A stretch of 64,000 nucleotides of DNA, from assembly GCF_927798175.1 (NCBI RefSeq), contig NZ_CAKMMP010000024.1, positions 1 to 64,000 on the forward strand, given 5' to 3'. The DNA is from Paenibacillus sp. JJ-223 (lineage in GTDB: Bacteria; Bacillota; Bacilli; Paenibacillales; Paenibacillaceae). The notes under the pieces were generated by a model that searched no databases, had not been told where the DNA came from, and saw only the letters and a list, made by a program, of their open reading frames with translations. Position 1 is the stretch's first letter; each line of letters starts with the position of its first letter. Both the position numbers and the translations under genes were made by a program. Positions 41,268 to 50,648 of the stretch are shown in pieces.

Positions 41268-42391
41268 CAGAAACGCATAACGGCCAACTTGCCGTGAAAT
41301 GCAGCGGATGCGGTGCGCATCTGCAGACGGAAAATACGGAAAAACCCGGCTTCATCCCCGAGAAAGCGCTGGATCGCGAACCGGTCATTTGCCAGCGCTG
41401 TTTTCGCATTAAAAACTATAACGAATCCTCTTCCGTTACGGTAGACCAGGACGAATTCCTGGCGCTGCTCAGCAAAATCGGGAATAAGGACGCGCTCGTC
41501 ATCCATATCGTGGATCTGTTCGACTTTGACGGCAGCATCATTTCCGGATTGCAGCGCTTCGTCGGCAACAATCCGGTGCTGCTGGTCGTCAACAAAACGG
41601 ACCTTCTGCCCAAAGTAACGAATTGGAACAAAGTCCGCAATTGGGTGCAGAAACAGGCCAAGGAGCAAGGGCTGCGCACCGTGGACGTGGTGCTGTGCAG
41701 CGCCAAGCAGAATCAGGGCTTCGATCGTTTGCTTGAACTGGTGTCCGAGTACCGCGGGGACCGCGACGTATATGTCGTGGGCGGAACCAATGTCGGCAAA
41801 TCGACCCTGATCAACCGGCTGATCCGCGACTACAGCGATCTGGAGCAGGAACTGACCACATCCCGTTATCCGGGAACGACGCTGGACATGGTGAACATTC
41901 CGCTGGACGATGGCAAACATATCATCGATACGCCCGGAATCATGTATCCATGGCGATTCAGCGAGATCGTGTCCCGCAAGGATCTGGGCGCGATCATGCC
42001 GGAAAAGCCGCTTAAACCGGCGGTATACCAATTGAATGCAGGCCAGACGTTGTTCTTTGGCGGCATGGCTCGCTTCGATTTCATCGAGGGAGACCGCCAA
42101 TCCTTTACGTGTTATATCAGCAACGCATTAGGCATTCACCGCACGAAGCTGGAGCGTGCAGACGAATTGTACCGCGACCATGCCGGGGAGCTGCTGTCGC
42201 CGCCGACGCGCGAGAACGCGGCGGACATGCCTGAATGGACCCGGCACGAGTTCCGCATCAAACGCGGCAGCCAGTCCGACATTTTTATTTCCGGTCTGGG
42301 CTGGATCAAGGCGAACGGAGAGAACGGGGCACTGGTTGCGGTGCATGCGCCAAAAGGCATCCGCGTGCTTCTCCGCCCATCCTTGATTTAA
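41264..42391 (+). CDS. yqeH: Ribosome-assembly GTPase YqeH
   Basis: A 375-residue circularly permuted GTPase. An N-terminal zinc finger (CSGCGAHLQTEN and ICQRCFRIKNYN) precedes G4 NKTDLLPK, then G1 GGTNVGKSTLINRL and G3 DTPGIMYPWRF, in the order G4-G5-G1-G2-G3 as expected. YqeH is needed for 30S subunit maturation. It overlaps yqeG by four bases and is 45 bp from aroE. Confidence 0.95.
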   Translation: MTETHNGQLAVKCSGCGAHLQTENTEKPGFIPEKALDREPVICQRCFRIKNYNESSSVTVDQDEFLALLSKIGNKDALVIHIVDLFDFDGSIISGLQRFVGNNPVLLVVNKTDLLPKVTNWNKVRNWVQKQAKEQGLRTVDVVLCSAKQNQGFDRLLELVSEYRGDRDVYVVGGTNVGKSTLINRLIRDYSDLEQELTTSRYPGTTLDMVNIPLDDGKHIIDTPGIMYPWRFSEIVSRKDLGAIMPEKPLKPAVYQLNAGQTLFFGGMARFDFIEGDRQSFTCYISNALGIHRTKLERADELYRDHAGELLSPPTRENAADMPEWTRHEFRIKRGSQSDIFISGLGWIKANGENGALVAVHAPKGIRVLLRPSLI

Positions 42392-42436
42392 AATGACGGT
42401 TGCGGCGAGCATCCCGGCCGATCGGAGGCGAATCGA

Positions 42437-43315
42437 ATGACGGAATCGAAGAAAGAGCATGCTGCGCTTCCTGTCCTGCTTGGGGTAATGGGCGATCCTA
42501 TCGCGCACTCCAAATCCCCGGCCATGCATAATGCGGCCCTGCAGGCGGCAGGCGTGAGCGGCATGTACATGCCGCTGCATGTACTGCCAGGGCAGCTGGA
42601 GGCGGCTGTTCGAGGCATTGCTGCCCTTGGTTATCTTGGCGTTAACGTGACCATTCCGCACAAGGAACAGGTTATGCAGTATCTCGACCATATCGACGAG
42701 AGCGCGCGGCTCATCGGGGCCGTGAACACCATCGTCAATAGAAACGGCAGGCTGACGGGCTACAACACGGACGGGATCGGATATGTCCGGTCCCTTAAGG
42801 AAGAAGCTGTGCCTGATCTCAAAGGCAAGAACATCGCCGTTCTTGGTGCCGGAGGAGCGGCCAGGGGCGTCATTTACGCTTTGGCCCTCGAAATGCCCGA
42901 ACGGATCAGCATTTTGAACCGCACTGCGGCCCGGGCTGTTGCATTGGCTGCGGATCTGAGCAGCCATGGTCTCGGACAAATTGTGGGCAGCGGCATGGAA
43001 CAAGCCGAATCGATATTGGCCGAAGCGGATATCGTCATCAACACAACGTCCGCGGGCATGCATCCCTATGTGGACGATGTTCCCGTAGATCCTGCATTTA
43101 TTCGGGAGGGGGCGGCCGTAAGCGACCTGATCTATAACCCGCTGGAAACCCGCCTGCTGCAGGAAGCGAAGAAGCGCGGCTGCATCGTGCACGGCGGCTT
43201 GGGCATGTTTGTGTATCAAGGAGCAGTGGCTTTCGAGCACTGGCTCGGCGTACCTGTGCCGGTAGAAACGATGCGGCGCGCGGTATTGAACAGTTTTAAC
43301 CTGTTAAAAATATAA
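42437..43315 (+). CDS. aroE: Shikimate dehydrogenase
   Basis: A 292-residue enzyme. GDPIAHSKSPAMHNAALQ (shikimate-binding Ser), NVTIPHKEQVMQYL (catalytic Lys), GAVNTIVNRNG, NTDGIGYVRSL and the NADP-binding VLGAGGAARGVIYALAL are present. It reduces 3-dehydroshikimate with NADPH in aromatic amino-acid synthesis. Its place between yqeH and yhbY is the usual one in this group. Confidence 0.95.
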   Translation: MTESKKEHAALPVLLGVMGDPIAHSKSPAMHNAALQAAGVSGMYMPLHVLPGQLEAAVRGIAALGYLGVNVTIPHKEQVMQYLDHIDESARLIGAVNTIVNRNGRLTGYNTDGIGYVRSLKEEAVPDLKGKNIAVLGAGGAARGVIYALALEMPERISILNRTAARAVALAADLSSHGLGQIVGSGMEQAESILAEADIVINTTSAGMHPYVDDVPVDPAFIREGAAVSDLIYNPLETRLLQEAKKRGCIVHGGLGMFVYQGAVAFEHWLGVPVPVETMRRAVLNSFNLLKI

Positions 43316-43403
43316 TTGAACGCTCAGGTTCGGAAATGACATTGAACGAGGTTGTTTTTGTTTTTTCCGTGACCTGCTCGGCATAAGGAGTTATGAAGGA
43401 TTT

Positions 43404-43694
43404 ATGTTAACCGGAAAACAAAAGCGCTTTTTGCGCTCGCAAGCACATCATTTGACCCCTGTATTCCAAATCGGCAAAGGAGGAACCAACGAGCATTTGT
43501 TCCGTCACATCGAGGAAGCGATCGAGAAACGTGAATTGATGAAAGTGCAGGTGCTCAACAACTGCCTGGACGACAAAAACGAAATCGCCGCAGAGCTGGC
43601 GCGCGAGACGGGCAGCGAACTCGTTCAGGTGATCGGCAGCACGATCGTTCTGTACAAGGAATCGCGCGACAACAAGCAAATTGAACTCCCTTAG
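43404..43694 (+). CDS. yhbY: Ribosome-associated RNA-binding protein (CRM domain)
   Basis: A 96-residue protein starting MLTGKQKRFLRSQAHHLTPV. It has FQIGKGGTNEHLFRHIEEAI with the GxxG-type loop (GKGG), then ELMKVQVLNNCLDD and a C-terminal VIGSTIVLYKESRDNK. YhbY/YqeI CRM proteins bind pre-50S particles. The gene order is the conserved one before nadD. Confidence 0.95.
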   Translation: MLTGKQKRFLRSQAHHLTPVFQIGKGGTNEHLFRHIEEAIEKRELMKVQVLNNCLDDKNEIAAELARETGSELVQVIGSTIVLYKESRDNKQIELP

Positions 43695-43697
43695 GCG

Positions 43698-44297
43698 GTG
43701 AAGCGGGTGAAGATCGGCATCATGGGTGGAACGTTCGACCCGATCCATATGGGGCATCTGCTCGCGGCCGAGGCGGCCCGGGATTCGCATGCGCTCGACG
43801 AAGTCTGGTTCATGCCATCGCATGTGCCGCCGCACAAACGCGAGGCTGGAGCTTCGGGCCGGCAGCGTCTGGACATGACGACGGCTGCCGTGAAAGATGT
43901 GCAGCAGTACGAAGTGCTGGATATCGAAATGGAGCTGGGCGGTGTCTCGTATACGATCGATACGATGCGAGAGCTCTGGAGACGCTACCCGGAGCATGAT
44001 TTTTATTTCATTATCGGAGCGGATATGGTGAACTATTTGCCCAAATGGGAACAGATCGAAGAGCTGGCAGCCCGTCTTACTTTCATCGGCGTAGGGCGAC
44101 CCGGATTCCAGCTGCATCTGGATGATCTTCCTGACGAGCTGCAAGGCCGAGTGCTGCTGGCCGAGATGCCGCTGGTGGACATCTCCTCGACAGCCATACG
44201 CAGACGATTGGCAAGCGGCCATTCCGTCCGCTTCATGGTTCCCGATTCGGTTTACGAATACATTGTAAGGAGCGGTTTATATGGAGCTAAGCCGTGA
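43698..44297 (+). CDS. nadD: Nicotinate-mononucleotide adenylyltransferase
   Basis: A 199-residue enzyme. IGIMGGTFDPIHMGHLLAA (HxGH near residue 20), FIIGADMVNYLPKWEQIEEL and the C-terminal ISSTAIRRRLASG (SSTxIR) are present. It makes NaAD from NaMN and ATP. GTG 43698 follows TTAGGCGG poorly; GTG 43707 is a possible alternative start with nearly the same protein. It overlaps yqeK by 17 bases. Confidence 0.95.
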   Translation: MKRVKIGIMGGTFDPIHMGHLLAAEAARDSHALDEVWFMPSHVPPHKREAGASGRQRLDMTTAAVKDVQQYEVLDIEMELGGVSYTIDTMRELWRRYPEHDFYFIIGADMVNYLPKWEQIEELAARLTFIGVGRPGFQLHLDDLPDELQGRVLLAEMPLVDISSTAIRRRLASGHSVRFMVPDSVYEYIVRSGLYGAKP

Positions 44298-44868
44298 TGA
44301 ATTAATCCGCGCCGTTTCCGGACAGATGCCCGAAAAGCGATGGAAGCATACGCAAGGCGTCATGGATTCGGCCGTGCGCCTTGCCGAAAAGTATGGCGCT
44401 GATCCGGTAAAAGCCGACTTGGCGGCGATTCTGCACGATGTGGCCAAATATTGGCCCGTCTCGGAGATGGAGGCCGTCATTCGCAATAACGGATTGAACG
44501 AGGAACTGCTGCGGCATGACAAACAATTGTGGCACTCCGAGGTCGGCGCATTCGTTGCCCGGCGCGATTACGGCATTGACGACCCCGAAATCCTTAATGC
44601 CATTCAGTGGCATACCTCGGGGAGAGTGGGGATGAGCCTGCTTGATAAAGTGGTATGTCTTGCCGACTATATTGAACCGGGCAGGGATTTTCCCGGCGTG
44701 GATCTGATCCGCGAACAGGCCGAGAAAAGCCTGGAGGCGGGGCTCATTGCCGGTTTTGATTCGACGATCAGCCTGCTGATCTCCCAGCGGCGCGTCATTT
44801 ATCCGCTGACGATGCTGGCCCGGAATGATTTGATTTTACAACTATCGAACATGGAGGTTGGTTCATGA
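44281..44868 (+). CDS. yqeK: HD-domain diadenosine tetraphosphatase YqeK
   Basis: A 195-residue HD protein. KRWKHTQGVMDSAVRLAEKY (His), LAAILHDVAKYWP (HD), LWHSEVGAFVA (His), and LADYIEPGRDFPGVDLIR (Asp) hold the metal. YqeK hydrolyses Ap4A to 2 ADP. Start follows GTAAGGAGCGGTTTAT. It overlaps rsfS by four bases. Confidence 0.95.
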   Translation: MELSRDELIRAVSGQMPEKRWKHTQGVMDSAVRLAEKYGADPVKADLAAILHDVAKYWPVSEMEAVIRNNGLNEELLRHDKQLWHSEVGAFVARRDYGIDDPEILNAIQWHTSGRVGMSLLDKVVCLADYIEPGRDFPGVDLIREQAEKSLEAGLIAGFDSTISLLISQRRVIYPLTMLARNDLILQLSNMEVGS

Positions 44869-45212
44869 CAATATCATCGAAAGAACTTATGAATATGGCG
44901 GTTACTGCCGCCGACGATAAAAAAGCGTCCAACATCGTTGCCTTGGATCTGAAAGGCATTTCCCTTGTAGCGGATTACTTCGTGATCTGTCACGGGAATT
45001 CCGATACGCAGGTGCAGTCGATCGCCACGGAAATTCGCAAACAGGCACACGCTGCCGGCGTCAATATCCGCGGCATCGAAGGCATGGATTCGGCGCGTTG
45101 GGTACTGATGGACCTTGGAGACGTGGTCGTTCACGTATTCCATCGGGATGAACGCGAATACTACAACATCGAGCGTCTGTGGTCTGACGCCAAAGTGGTG
45201 GAGACGGTATGA
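44865..45212 (+). CDS. rsfS: Ribosome silencing factor
   Basis: A 115-residue DUF143 protein. IVALDLKGISLVADYFVICH, GNSDTQVQSIATEIRK and VLMDLGDVVVHVFHRDEREY are typical. It binds ribosomal protein L14 and keeps 50S from joining 30S in slow growth. Translationally coupled to both neighbours by four-base overlaps. Confidence 0.95.
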   Translation: MTISSKELMNMAVTAADDKKASNIVALDLKGISLVADYFVICHGNSDTQVQSIATEIRKQAHAAGVNIRGIEGMDSARWVLMDLGDVVVHVFHRDEREYYNIERLWSDAKVVETV

Positions 45213-46114
45213 GTTTGATTGCGGGTACGATCGTTTCTTTGCCCGTTGCACGCGAAGTGTCGCCGTACGGCTACTTCCTGACGACAGGCACGGAGGATGT
45301 ATTGCTCCATTACACGGAACTGACTAGAGAAATCAAGATTGGCGAAACGTTGGAAGTATTTCTGTTTTTTGATACCGAGGACCGTCTCGCGGCTACGATG
45401 AAAAAGCCGCTGCTGACGCTGGGGGAAATGGGCCGCCTCGTCGTGGCTGATGTTCATCCTCGTTTAGGCTGTTTCCTCGAGATGGGACTTGGACGGCAGC
45501 TGCTGCTCCCGATTCGCGAATTGCCCGAGCTGCCTGAGCTTCACCCGCAGGTTGGCGATGAAGTGTTCGTGATCATGGAGCATGATAAGCAAGGGCGTTT
45601 GCGGGCCAAGCTGGCCGGCGAACGGGAGCTTGCTCCGCTGGCGTTCCATGCACCGACGACCTGGCTGAATCAATGGGTCGACGTCCTTGTGTACAAGCCG
45701 CTGCAAATGGGTACATTCGTGCTCGTCGAAGGCGGAGTGCTCGGTTTCGGGGCCATCGGCATGATTCATTCTTCCGAACGGAACCGGATGCTGCGCCTTG
45801 GCGAAAAGGTGAAATGCCGGGTAACGCTCGTTCGCGAGGATGGACGCGTAAATCTTGCGATGTCGCCTCGCAAGGAAGTTGGACGCAATGAGGACGCGGA
45901 CATGCTGCTTGCGTTCCTCAAGGAACGTCCGACAGGCGGCATGCCCTATTCCGATAGCACGCCGCCGGACATCATCAAGAAACGGTTCGGCATCAGCAAA
46001 TCCGCTTTTAAGAGGGGCCTTGGCAAACTGATGAAAGAAGGGCTCGTGAAGCAAAAAGAAAGCTGGACATATCTCGCGGACGCGGTTCCTGCGGACGACG
46101 ATCAACCTAAATAG
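45209..46114 (+). CDS. S1-like RNA-binding protein, CvfB type
   Basis: A 301-residue protein with S1-like beta-barrels. The first has VAREVSPYGYFLTTGTEDVL, the second VVADVHPRLGCFLEMGLGR, the third VLVYKPLQMGTFVLVEGG with GMIHSSERNRMLRLGEKVK. A winged-helix C-terminus (PPDIIKKRFGISKSAFKRGL, then MKEGLV) completes the CvfB fold. CvfB binds RNA and affects virulence regulators in other Firmicutes. It overlaps rsfS by four bases, and thus belongs to the same operon. Confidence 0.85.
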   Translation: MSLIAGTIVSLPVAREVSPYGYFLTTGTEDVLLHYTELTREIKIGETLEVFLFFDTEDRLAATMKKPLLTLGEMGRLVVADVHPRLGCFLEMGLGRQLLLPIRELPELPELHPQVGDEVFVIMEHDKQGRLRAKLAGERELAPLAFHAPTTWLNQWVDVLVYKPLQMGTFVLVEGGVLGFGAIGMIHSSERNRMLRLGEKVKCRVTLVREDGRVNLAMSPRKEVGRNEDADMLLAFLKERPTGGMPYSDSTPPDIIKKRFGISKSAFKRGLGKLMKEGLVKQKESWTYLADAVPADDDQPK

Positions 46115-46242
46115 GCGCTTCGCTTCCATTCCTTGACGGGCTTGCGACAGGATATATGCAGATCTGCACCCTACGGGCTTGGATCTGGCTCGATCCGGCA
46201 GCTGGCCACCTCTCGGAATAAAGCTGAATGCCGAATAAAGAT

Positions 46243-46287
46243 GGCAGGGTAAACTGGACGAAAGCCGGATGCCCTGCTTTCTTTTTG
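46243..46287 (+). terminator. Terminator before the methyltransferase gene
   Basis: GGCAGGG pairs with CCCTGC across a long loop and is followed by TTTCTTTTT. Confidence 0.7.
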
Positions 46288-46326
46288 GAAAAGGTTTAAA
46301 TTGAATTCGAAAGTGCGGTGTCTGAC

Positions 46327-47097
46327 ATGTCTTACCGTAGATTTGCCTACGTATACGATGAATTAATGGAGGATATGCCCTATCCCGATTGGATCCGATT
46401 TGCGCGGACGGCCTGGGAACGGCACGGCATGCCGAAAAGCGTGGTCGAGTTGGGCTGCGGGACGGGCTCCATCACGATTCCTTTGGTCAATTCGGGTTTT
46501 GAAGTGATCGGGATCGATTTGTCAGCGGACATGCTGTCCGTGGCAAGAAACAAAATGGATGCCACGCCGCAGGGCCATCGCATGTACCGTGGAGGCAGCG
46601 TGCGGTGGGTGCAGCAGGACATGCGGGACTGGAGCGTTCCCGAGCCGGTAGATTCGGTCATTTCGTTCTGCGACTGCATCAATTATTTGCTCGAAAAAGA
46701 AGATGTCGTTCGCACGTTCCAGCGGACGTACGCGATGCTGAAGGAGGAAGGCACGTTTATGTTCGACGTGCATCATCCGAATACCCTGATTCGATATGAT
46801 GACGAACAGCCTTTTGTATTGGACGAACGCGCCGTGTCCTATATCTGGACATGCGACATGGACCGGGAGCGGTGCGAAATCGAACATCATTTGAGCATCT
46901 TTGCACGCATGAAGGAAGCCGGCAAGGACATGTATCAGCGCTTCGAGGAAGTGCACGTACAGCGGGCCTACGATCCGGAATGGATGAAGCTTGAGCTGCT
47001 TAAGGCAGGATTCAGGGAAGTCGGTGTCTATGCAGACTTTGAGTGGGATGAAGCCGGACCGGAGGCGCAGCGCCTGTTCTACGTTGCTGTAAAATAA
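46327..47097 (+). CDS. yqeM: Class I SAM-dependent methyltransferase, YqeM type
   Basis: The product of about 256 residues starts at ATG 46327; the start MSYRRFAYVYDELMEDMPY aligns with the family's usual first residues, so GTG 46318 is less likely. Motif I VVELGCGTGSITIPLVN is near residue 40, then GIDLSADMLSVA, and VISFCDCINYLLEKED. It sits in the usual place after rsfS in this group, although here a terminator separates it from CvfB. The substrate is not known. Confidence 0.85.
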   Translation: MSYRRFAYVYDELMEDMPYPDWIRFARTAWERHGMPKSVVELGCGTGSITIPLVNSGFEVIGIDLSADMLSVARNKMDATPQGHRMYRGGSVRWVQQDMRDWSVPEPVDSVISFCDCINYLLEKEDVVRTFQRTYAMLKEEGTFMFDVHHPNTLIRYDDEQPFVLDERAVSYIWTCDMDRERCEIEHHLSIFARMKEAGKDMYQRFEEVHVQRAYDPEWMKLELLKAGFREVGVYADFEWDEAGPEAQRLFYVAVK

Positions 47098-47104
47098 AGT
47101 GAGT

Positions 47105-47147
47105 AAAAGAGCTGCCTGCATGTTATGCAATGGCAGCTCTTTTTTTA
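47105..47147. terminator. Bidirectional terminator
   Basis: AAAAGAGCTGCC pairs with GGCAGCTCTTTTTTT across a 15-base loop; it separates convergent genes. Confidence 0.85.
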
Positions 47148-49697
47148 ATCCCGATTGTATTGGATTTTGGACAACCAGTACGTTGATGGCAGAGCAGAGG
47201 CAATGCCTATAATGGGACTGATCGCCAGGATGACGAATATCATTCCGTATGGAGCAGGGCTTTGGGCATCGAGAGCACTCAAAAATTGATAACGTAACAG
47301 TACGCCAGCAATGAGTCCCATGACAGTCCCGGATACCGCTATCATTATTCCTTCGAACCAGGCTAAACGGATGACCTGCCAGGGTTTGCTTCCGATGGAG
47401 CGCATCGTGGCAAACTCTTTTTGACTTTCTCTTAGATTGCTGGACATAATGTTCATTAGTCCGGCAAGGATAATAAGCGTCAAAAGCAGTATGGAGGCCG
47501 TTAAAAAAGCCGTACGCTGTTTGTATTGCTGATAGAACGTCTCCAGTTCCGCCATGCGGTCATAAAATACAGTATTTTGATATTCGGGCTGTTCAAGTAG
47601 GGACTGAACCTGTGCTTTTATGGCTTCCTGCTGATTCTTGTCCGTGATATTGAACAGAATTTGTTCCACCTTGGCTTCCCGGTAGCTGTTAACGGCGTCA
47701 ACGGAAGTATACATGGTCATTTCGTCTCCCGGAAACAATGGATTTTGATCGATAACACCCACAATATTCATCTGTAAGGGAGCAGCGCCAGCTGCCTCGC
47801 TGACTTCATCCATCTTTAGTTCCAGTGTATCCCCAATAGAGTACCCGAAGTAACGACAGAAATCCTTCGTGACTACAATCTGGTTCTTTTGCAGATCCTG
47901 AATCTTACCCTCAACGACCTGATAAGAAGAAAACTGCTGAGCTTTGATCAAATCCATCGATTGCAGGCTTGCCAACACGTGATCCTTGTTATCAATTTTA
48001 AACACAGAACCGTTCCAATCCGGTGACATTTGATTAACCGGGATATCTACGAGGAGACTTGAACTTATTGTAATACTGTCTATTCCTTTCAGGCGGTTCA
48101 GCTGATTGCTCAGTTCGGGTGAGAATCCAGGTTCATATGAAGCTTCGGCCGACTGGATAATATAATCCAGGGGGAATTGATTGGCCATATTTTTTTCTGT
48201 TTCCTTCACTATGCTATCAAGAACGCTGAACCCTACGAATCCGACAATAACGGAGAGCATGATTACCCGGGTGATTTGTTTGCTTCGTCCGATGCGGCTA
48301 AGTGCATTTCTGCCAGCAATGGTCCCTTCCATGGCATATAAAGGCTTCAGGCACAGTGCAATCCCTTTGATTAATGGCTTAAGCAGGAAGGAAATGCACA
48401 AAAAACATAGGAGAACAAACAGTACACCGACGATAATGACCGCGGTTTTGGACGTTTCCTTGCCCCCGGGGATCAGAATGGAAAGTGCAATAAGTCCAAC
48501 AAATAGGGAATACACGGCGATATGCTTCCACAAAGAGTGCTGTGTAAGACGTGCCGGCTGTTGACGGTGGGCAGCAAGTGGAGACATTCTGCTGGAGGAA
48601 TAAGCCGGGATGAAGGAAGCAAGCAGTGTAACGAGAATACTTCCGAGCATGACAGCGGCAATCACCGGATAGGATACCACAACTGAATCCACACGATATC
48701 CCATCCATTTTTCAAGCACCCCAGAAGTAGCATAACACAGCATAATCCCCCCCGCGGATCCTATGAATGAGGACAGAATACTGATCCACAAGGCTTCCCA
48801 AATGACCATCTCGAACAATTGTCTCCGTGTGCCTCCCAAAAGCCGGAGAACCGCCAGTTCCTTCTGTCTCTCTTGGACGGACATTTGCAAAGTACTAATG
48901 ACGATCAAAATACTCCCAAGCAGAACAATAACGGACAGTCCGGTTACCAGCGGCCGAAGCCCACCCAAATTTTTTTGTTCCTCTTCCTTTGCGCTGCGGC
49001 GATCAATAGTAAGTCCGTCGAAATGGTCATTCAATTGCTCGATGACCTCACTCTTTACATTCCCGTTATCCAGCTTCAGGATCAGCGCACTAGCCTGTCC
49101 GGTATGATCTGTCAGCTTGCTGATCCAATCATAATTGAAAATAAAAAGACGGGACAAGCTTTCGCTTTCTTTTAGAATTCCCGAGACCGTTACGGTCTGA
49201 TCTTCGGCGGGTGGGAAAGGCAATGTCAAGGTCGAACCGATCCCCAGCCCCGCCTCCTTGGCATATTTGGAGGAAATCAGTACTTGCGCATCTTCAGGAA
49301 ATGATCCCGTTTGCAGAGAAAGCAGTTCATGCTCAGCGGCCAGACGGTCTGCTTTGAAGCTGTAATAAAAGGGTTGAACAGCAACATTTTCGGGCATGTG
49401 TCCTGCTGTGTAGGGCAGCAAGATCGGAGTGGTCTCCTGCACCCCTTCGAGGTTGTTAATCCATGTTATATCTTTGGAAGAAAGCAGCCTTTGCCCTTCG
49501 TTATATCCTGCTATCAGATCAAAATCACCGAACCTCTCCCGCGCTGAAACTTCAGTGGAATGCTGCAAAGTGCTCATCATCGTCTGAGACGATACAAGAA
49601 GAAGAACTCCCAGGCTTATTCCCATTATGGCAAAGAAGGCTCTTATTTTACGTGCAATCAAGAAACGCCAAGCCAGACGGGCTAACATCCACTTCAT
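47145..49697 (-). CDS. ABC transporter permease with two FtsX domains
   Basis: An 850-residue membrane protein. An N-terminal helix (FFAIMGISLGVLLLVSSQTM) and a large extracytoplasmic MacB_PCD-type domain are followed by FtsX helices (LVTGLSVIVLLGSILIVIST, near 255-275), a second similar half, and last helices (ILLLTLIILAGLMNIMSSNL). The stretch RQKELAVLRLLGGTRRQLFEM and the second EFATMRSIGSKPWQV are coupling loops of the FtsX/MacB type. It overlaps its ATPase gene by four bases. Likely exports lipoproteins, peptides or an antimicrobial; inferred. Confidence 0.85.
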   Translation of the reverse strand: MKWMLARLAWRFLIARKIRAFFAIMGISLGVLLLVSSQTMMSTLQHSTEVSARERFGDFDLIAGYNEGQRLLSSKDITWINNLEGVQETTPILLPYTAGHMPENVAVQPFYYSFKADRLAAEHELLSLQTGSFPEDAQVLISSKYAKEAGLGIGSTLTLPFPPAEDQTVTVSGILKESESLSRLFIFNYDWISKLTDHTGQASALILKLDNGNVKSEVIEQLNDHFDGLTIDRRSAKEEEQKNLGGLRPLVTGLSVIVLLGSILIVISTLQMSVQERQKELAVLRLLGGTRRQLFEMVIWEALWISILSSFIGSAGGIMLCYATSGVLEKWMGYRVDSVVVSYPVIAAVMLGSILVTLLASFIPAYSSSRMSPLAAHRQQPARLTQHSLWKHIAVYSLFVGLIALSILIPGGKETSKTAVIIVGVLFVLLCFLCISFLLKPLIKGIALCLKPLYAMEGTIAGRNALSRIGRSKQITRVIMLSVIVGFVGFSVLDSIVKETEKNMANQFPLDYIIQSAEASYEPGFSPELSNQLNRLKGIDSITISSSLLVDIPVNQMSPDWNGSVFKIDNKDHVLASLQSMDLIKAQQFSSYQVVEGKIQDLQKNQIVVTKDFCRYFGYSIGDTLELKMDEVSEAAGAAPLQMNIVGVIDQNPLFPGDEMTMYTSVDAVNSYREAKVEQILFNITDKNQQEAIKAQVQSLLEQPEYQNTVFYDRMAELETFYQQYKQRTAFLTASILLLTLIILAGLMNIMSSNLRESQKEFATMRSIGSKPWQVIRLAWFEGIMIAVSGTVMGLIAGVLLRYQFLSALDAQSPAPYGMIFVILAISPIIGIASALPSTYWLSKIQYNRD

Positions 49698-50443
49698 ATC
49701 AGCATTCCCTCAATTCTGGATGTGATCTGACTCAGGTTCACTTTTGGGTCCTGCTGCAGGTTCAGGTTTTCTACCAATTTCCCATCTTTCATAAAAAGAA
49801 CTCTGTGCGCATAAGAGGCGACGCTTGCATCATGGGTCACCATAACCAGGCAATGATTGCCTGTATCACAGAAGCTTCGCAAAACCGTCAGAATGTCTTT
49901 CCCTGTTTTGGAGTCCAGACTGCCCGTAGGTTCATCGGCCATCATGATGCGGGGTTGTGTAATCAATGCTCTGGCGATGGCTACCCGTTGCTGCTGTCCA
50001 CCTGACATCTGGGATGGATATGAAGCTGCCAGATGCCCAATGCCTACTTTTTTGAGCATATCCAACGCCATGCTATTAACTTTACTGTCAGTCTTGCCAG
50101 CAAGCAGAAATGGCAAAGCTACATTCTCCTGAGCCGTTAGTACCTGAATCAGGTTGAACATCTGAAAAATAAAACCGATCTTGTCTCTGCGGGTGAGTGT
50201 GATTGCGGATTCCGTGCCGGCGTATAAATCTTGTCCGTCCAGCATGACTTTACCACGGGTCGGCCTGTCCAAACCTGATAACAGATGAAGCAATGTGGAC
50301 TTGCCGGAACCACTGGGTCCCATGATGGCAACAAACTCTCCTTGATGGATCGCCAGGTCAACAGCATCGAGGGCAGGAACACTTTGATTGCCTTCCCCGT
50401 AGACTTTGCTTAGATTGTGGGTTTGTAAAACGGGTTTACTCAT
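49694..50443 (-). CDS. ABC transporter ATP-binding protein, LolD/MacB type
   Basis: The 249-residue product starts at ATG 50443 behind AAGGAGAAAAGAGA; an upstream in-frame ATG lacks a site. Walker A MGPSGSGKSTLLHLLSGLDR, Q-loop FQMFNLIQVLTAQENVALP, signature MSGGQQQRVAIARALI and Walker B MMADEPTGSLDSKTG are complete. It energises the FtsX-type permease encoded after it. The pair is divergent from an OmpR-type two-component system. Confidence 0.95.
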   Translation of the reverse strand: MSKPVLQTHNLSKVYGEGNQSVPALDAVDLAIHQGEFVAIMGPSGSGKSTLLHLLSGLDRPTRGKVMLDGQDLYAGTESAITLTRRDKIGFIFQMFNLIQVLTAQENVALPFLLAGKTDSKVNSMALDMLKKVGIGHLAASYPSQMSGGQQQRVAIARALITQPRIMMADEPTGSLDSKTGKDILTVLRSFCDTGNHCLVMVTHDASVASYAHRVLFMKDGKLVENLNLQQDPKVNLSQITSRIEGMLI

Positions 50444-50648
50444 TTCTCTTTTCTCCTTTTCACGGAAATCTGCTGAATCGCTTTGATCGATATCATTATG
50501 CAGAAGATGTCTCACCTTTTTGTGGGAAAAAGATCAATAATGTATCAATAAAATATAGTACTTTTATCTAATCGCTGTTTAGGAGGTTCCATCAACAACA
50601 GGAATGCTCCATAATAATGGGACAGCAGATGAGAAAGGGAGATACAGT

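Noticed and set aside
46114..46242. Possible small gene between the CvfB-type gene and the methyltransferase gene
   Set aside because: No open frame with a start and ribosome binding site; the stretch holds a terminator only.
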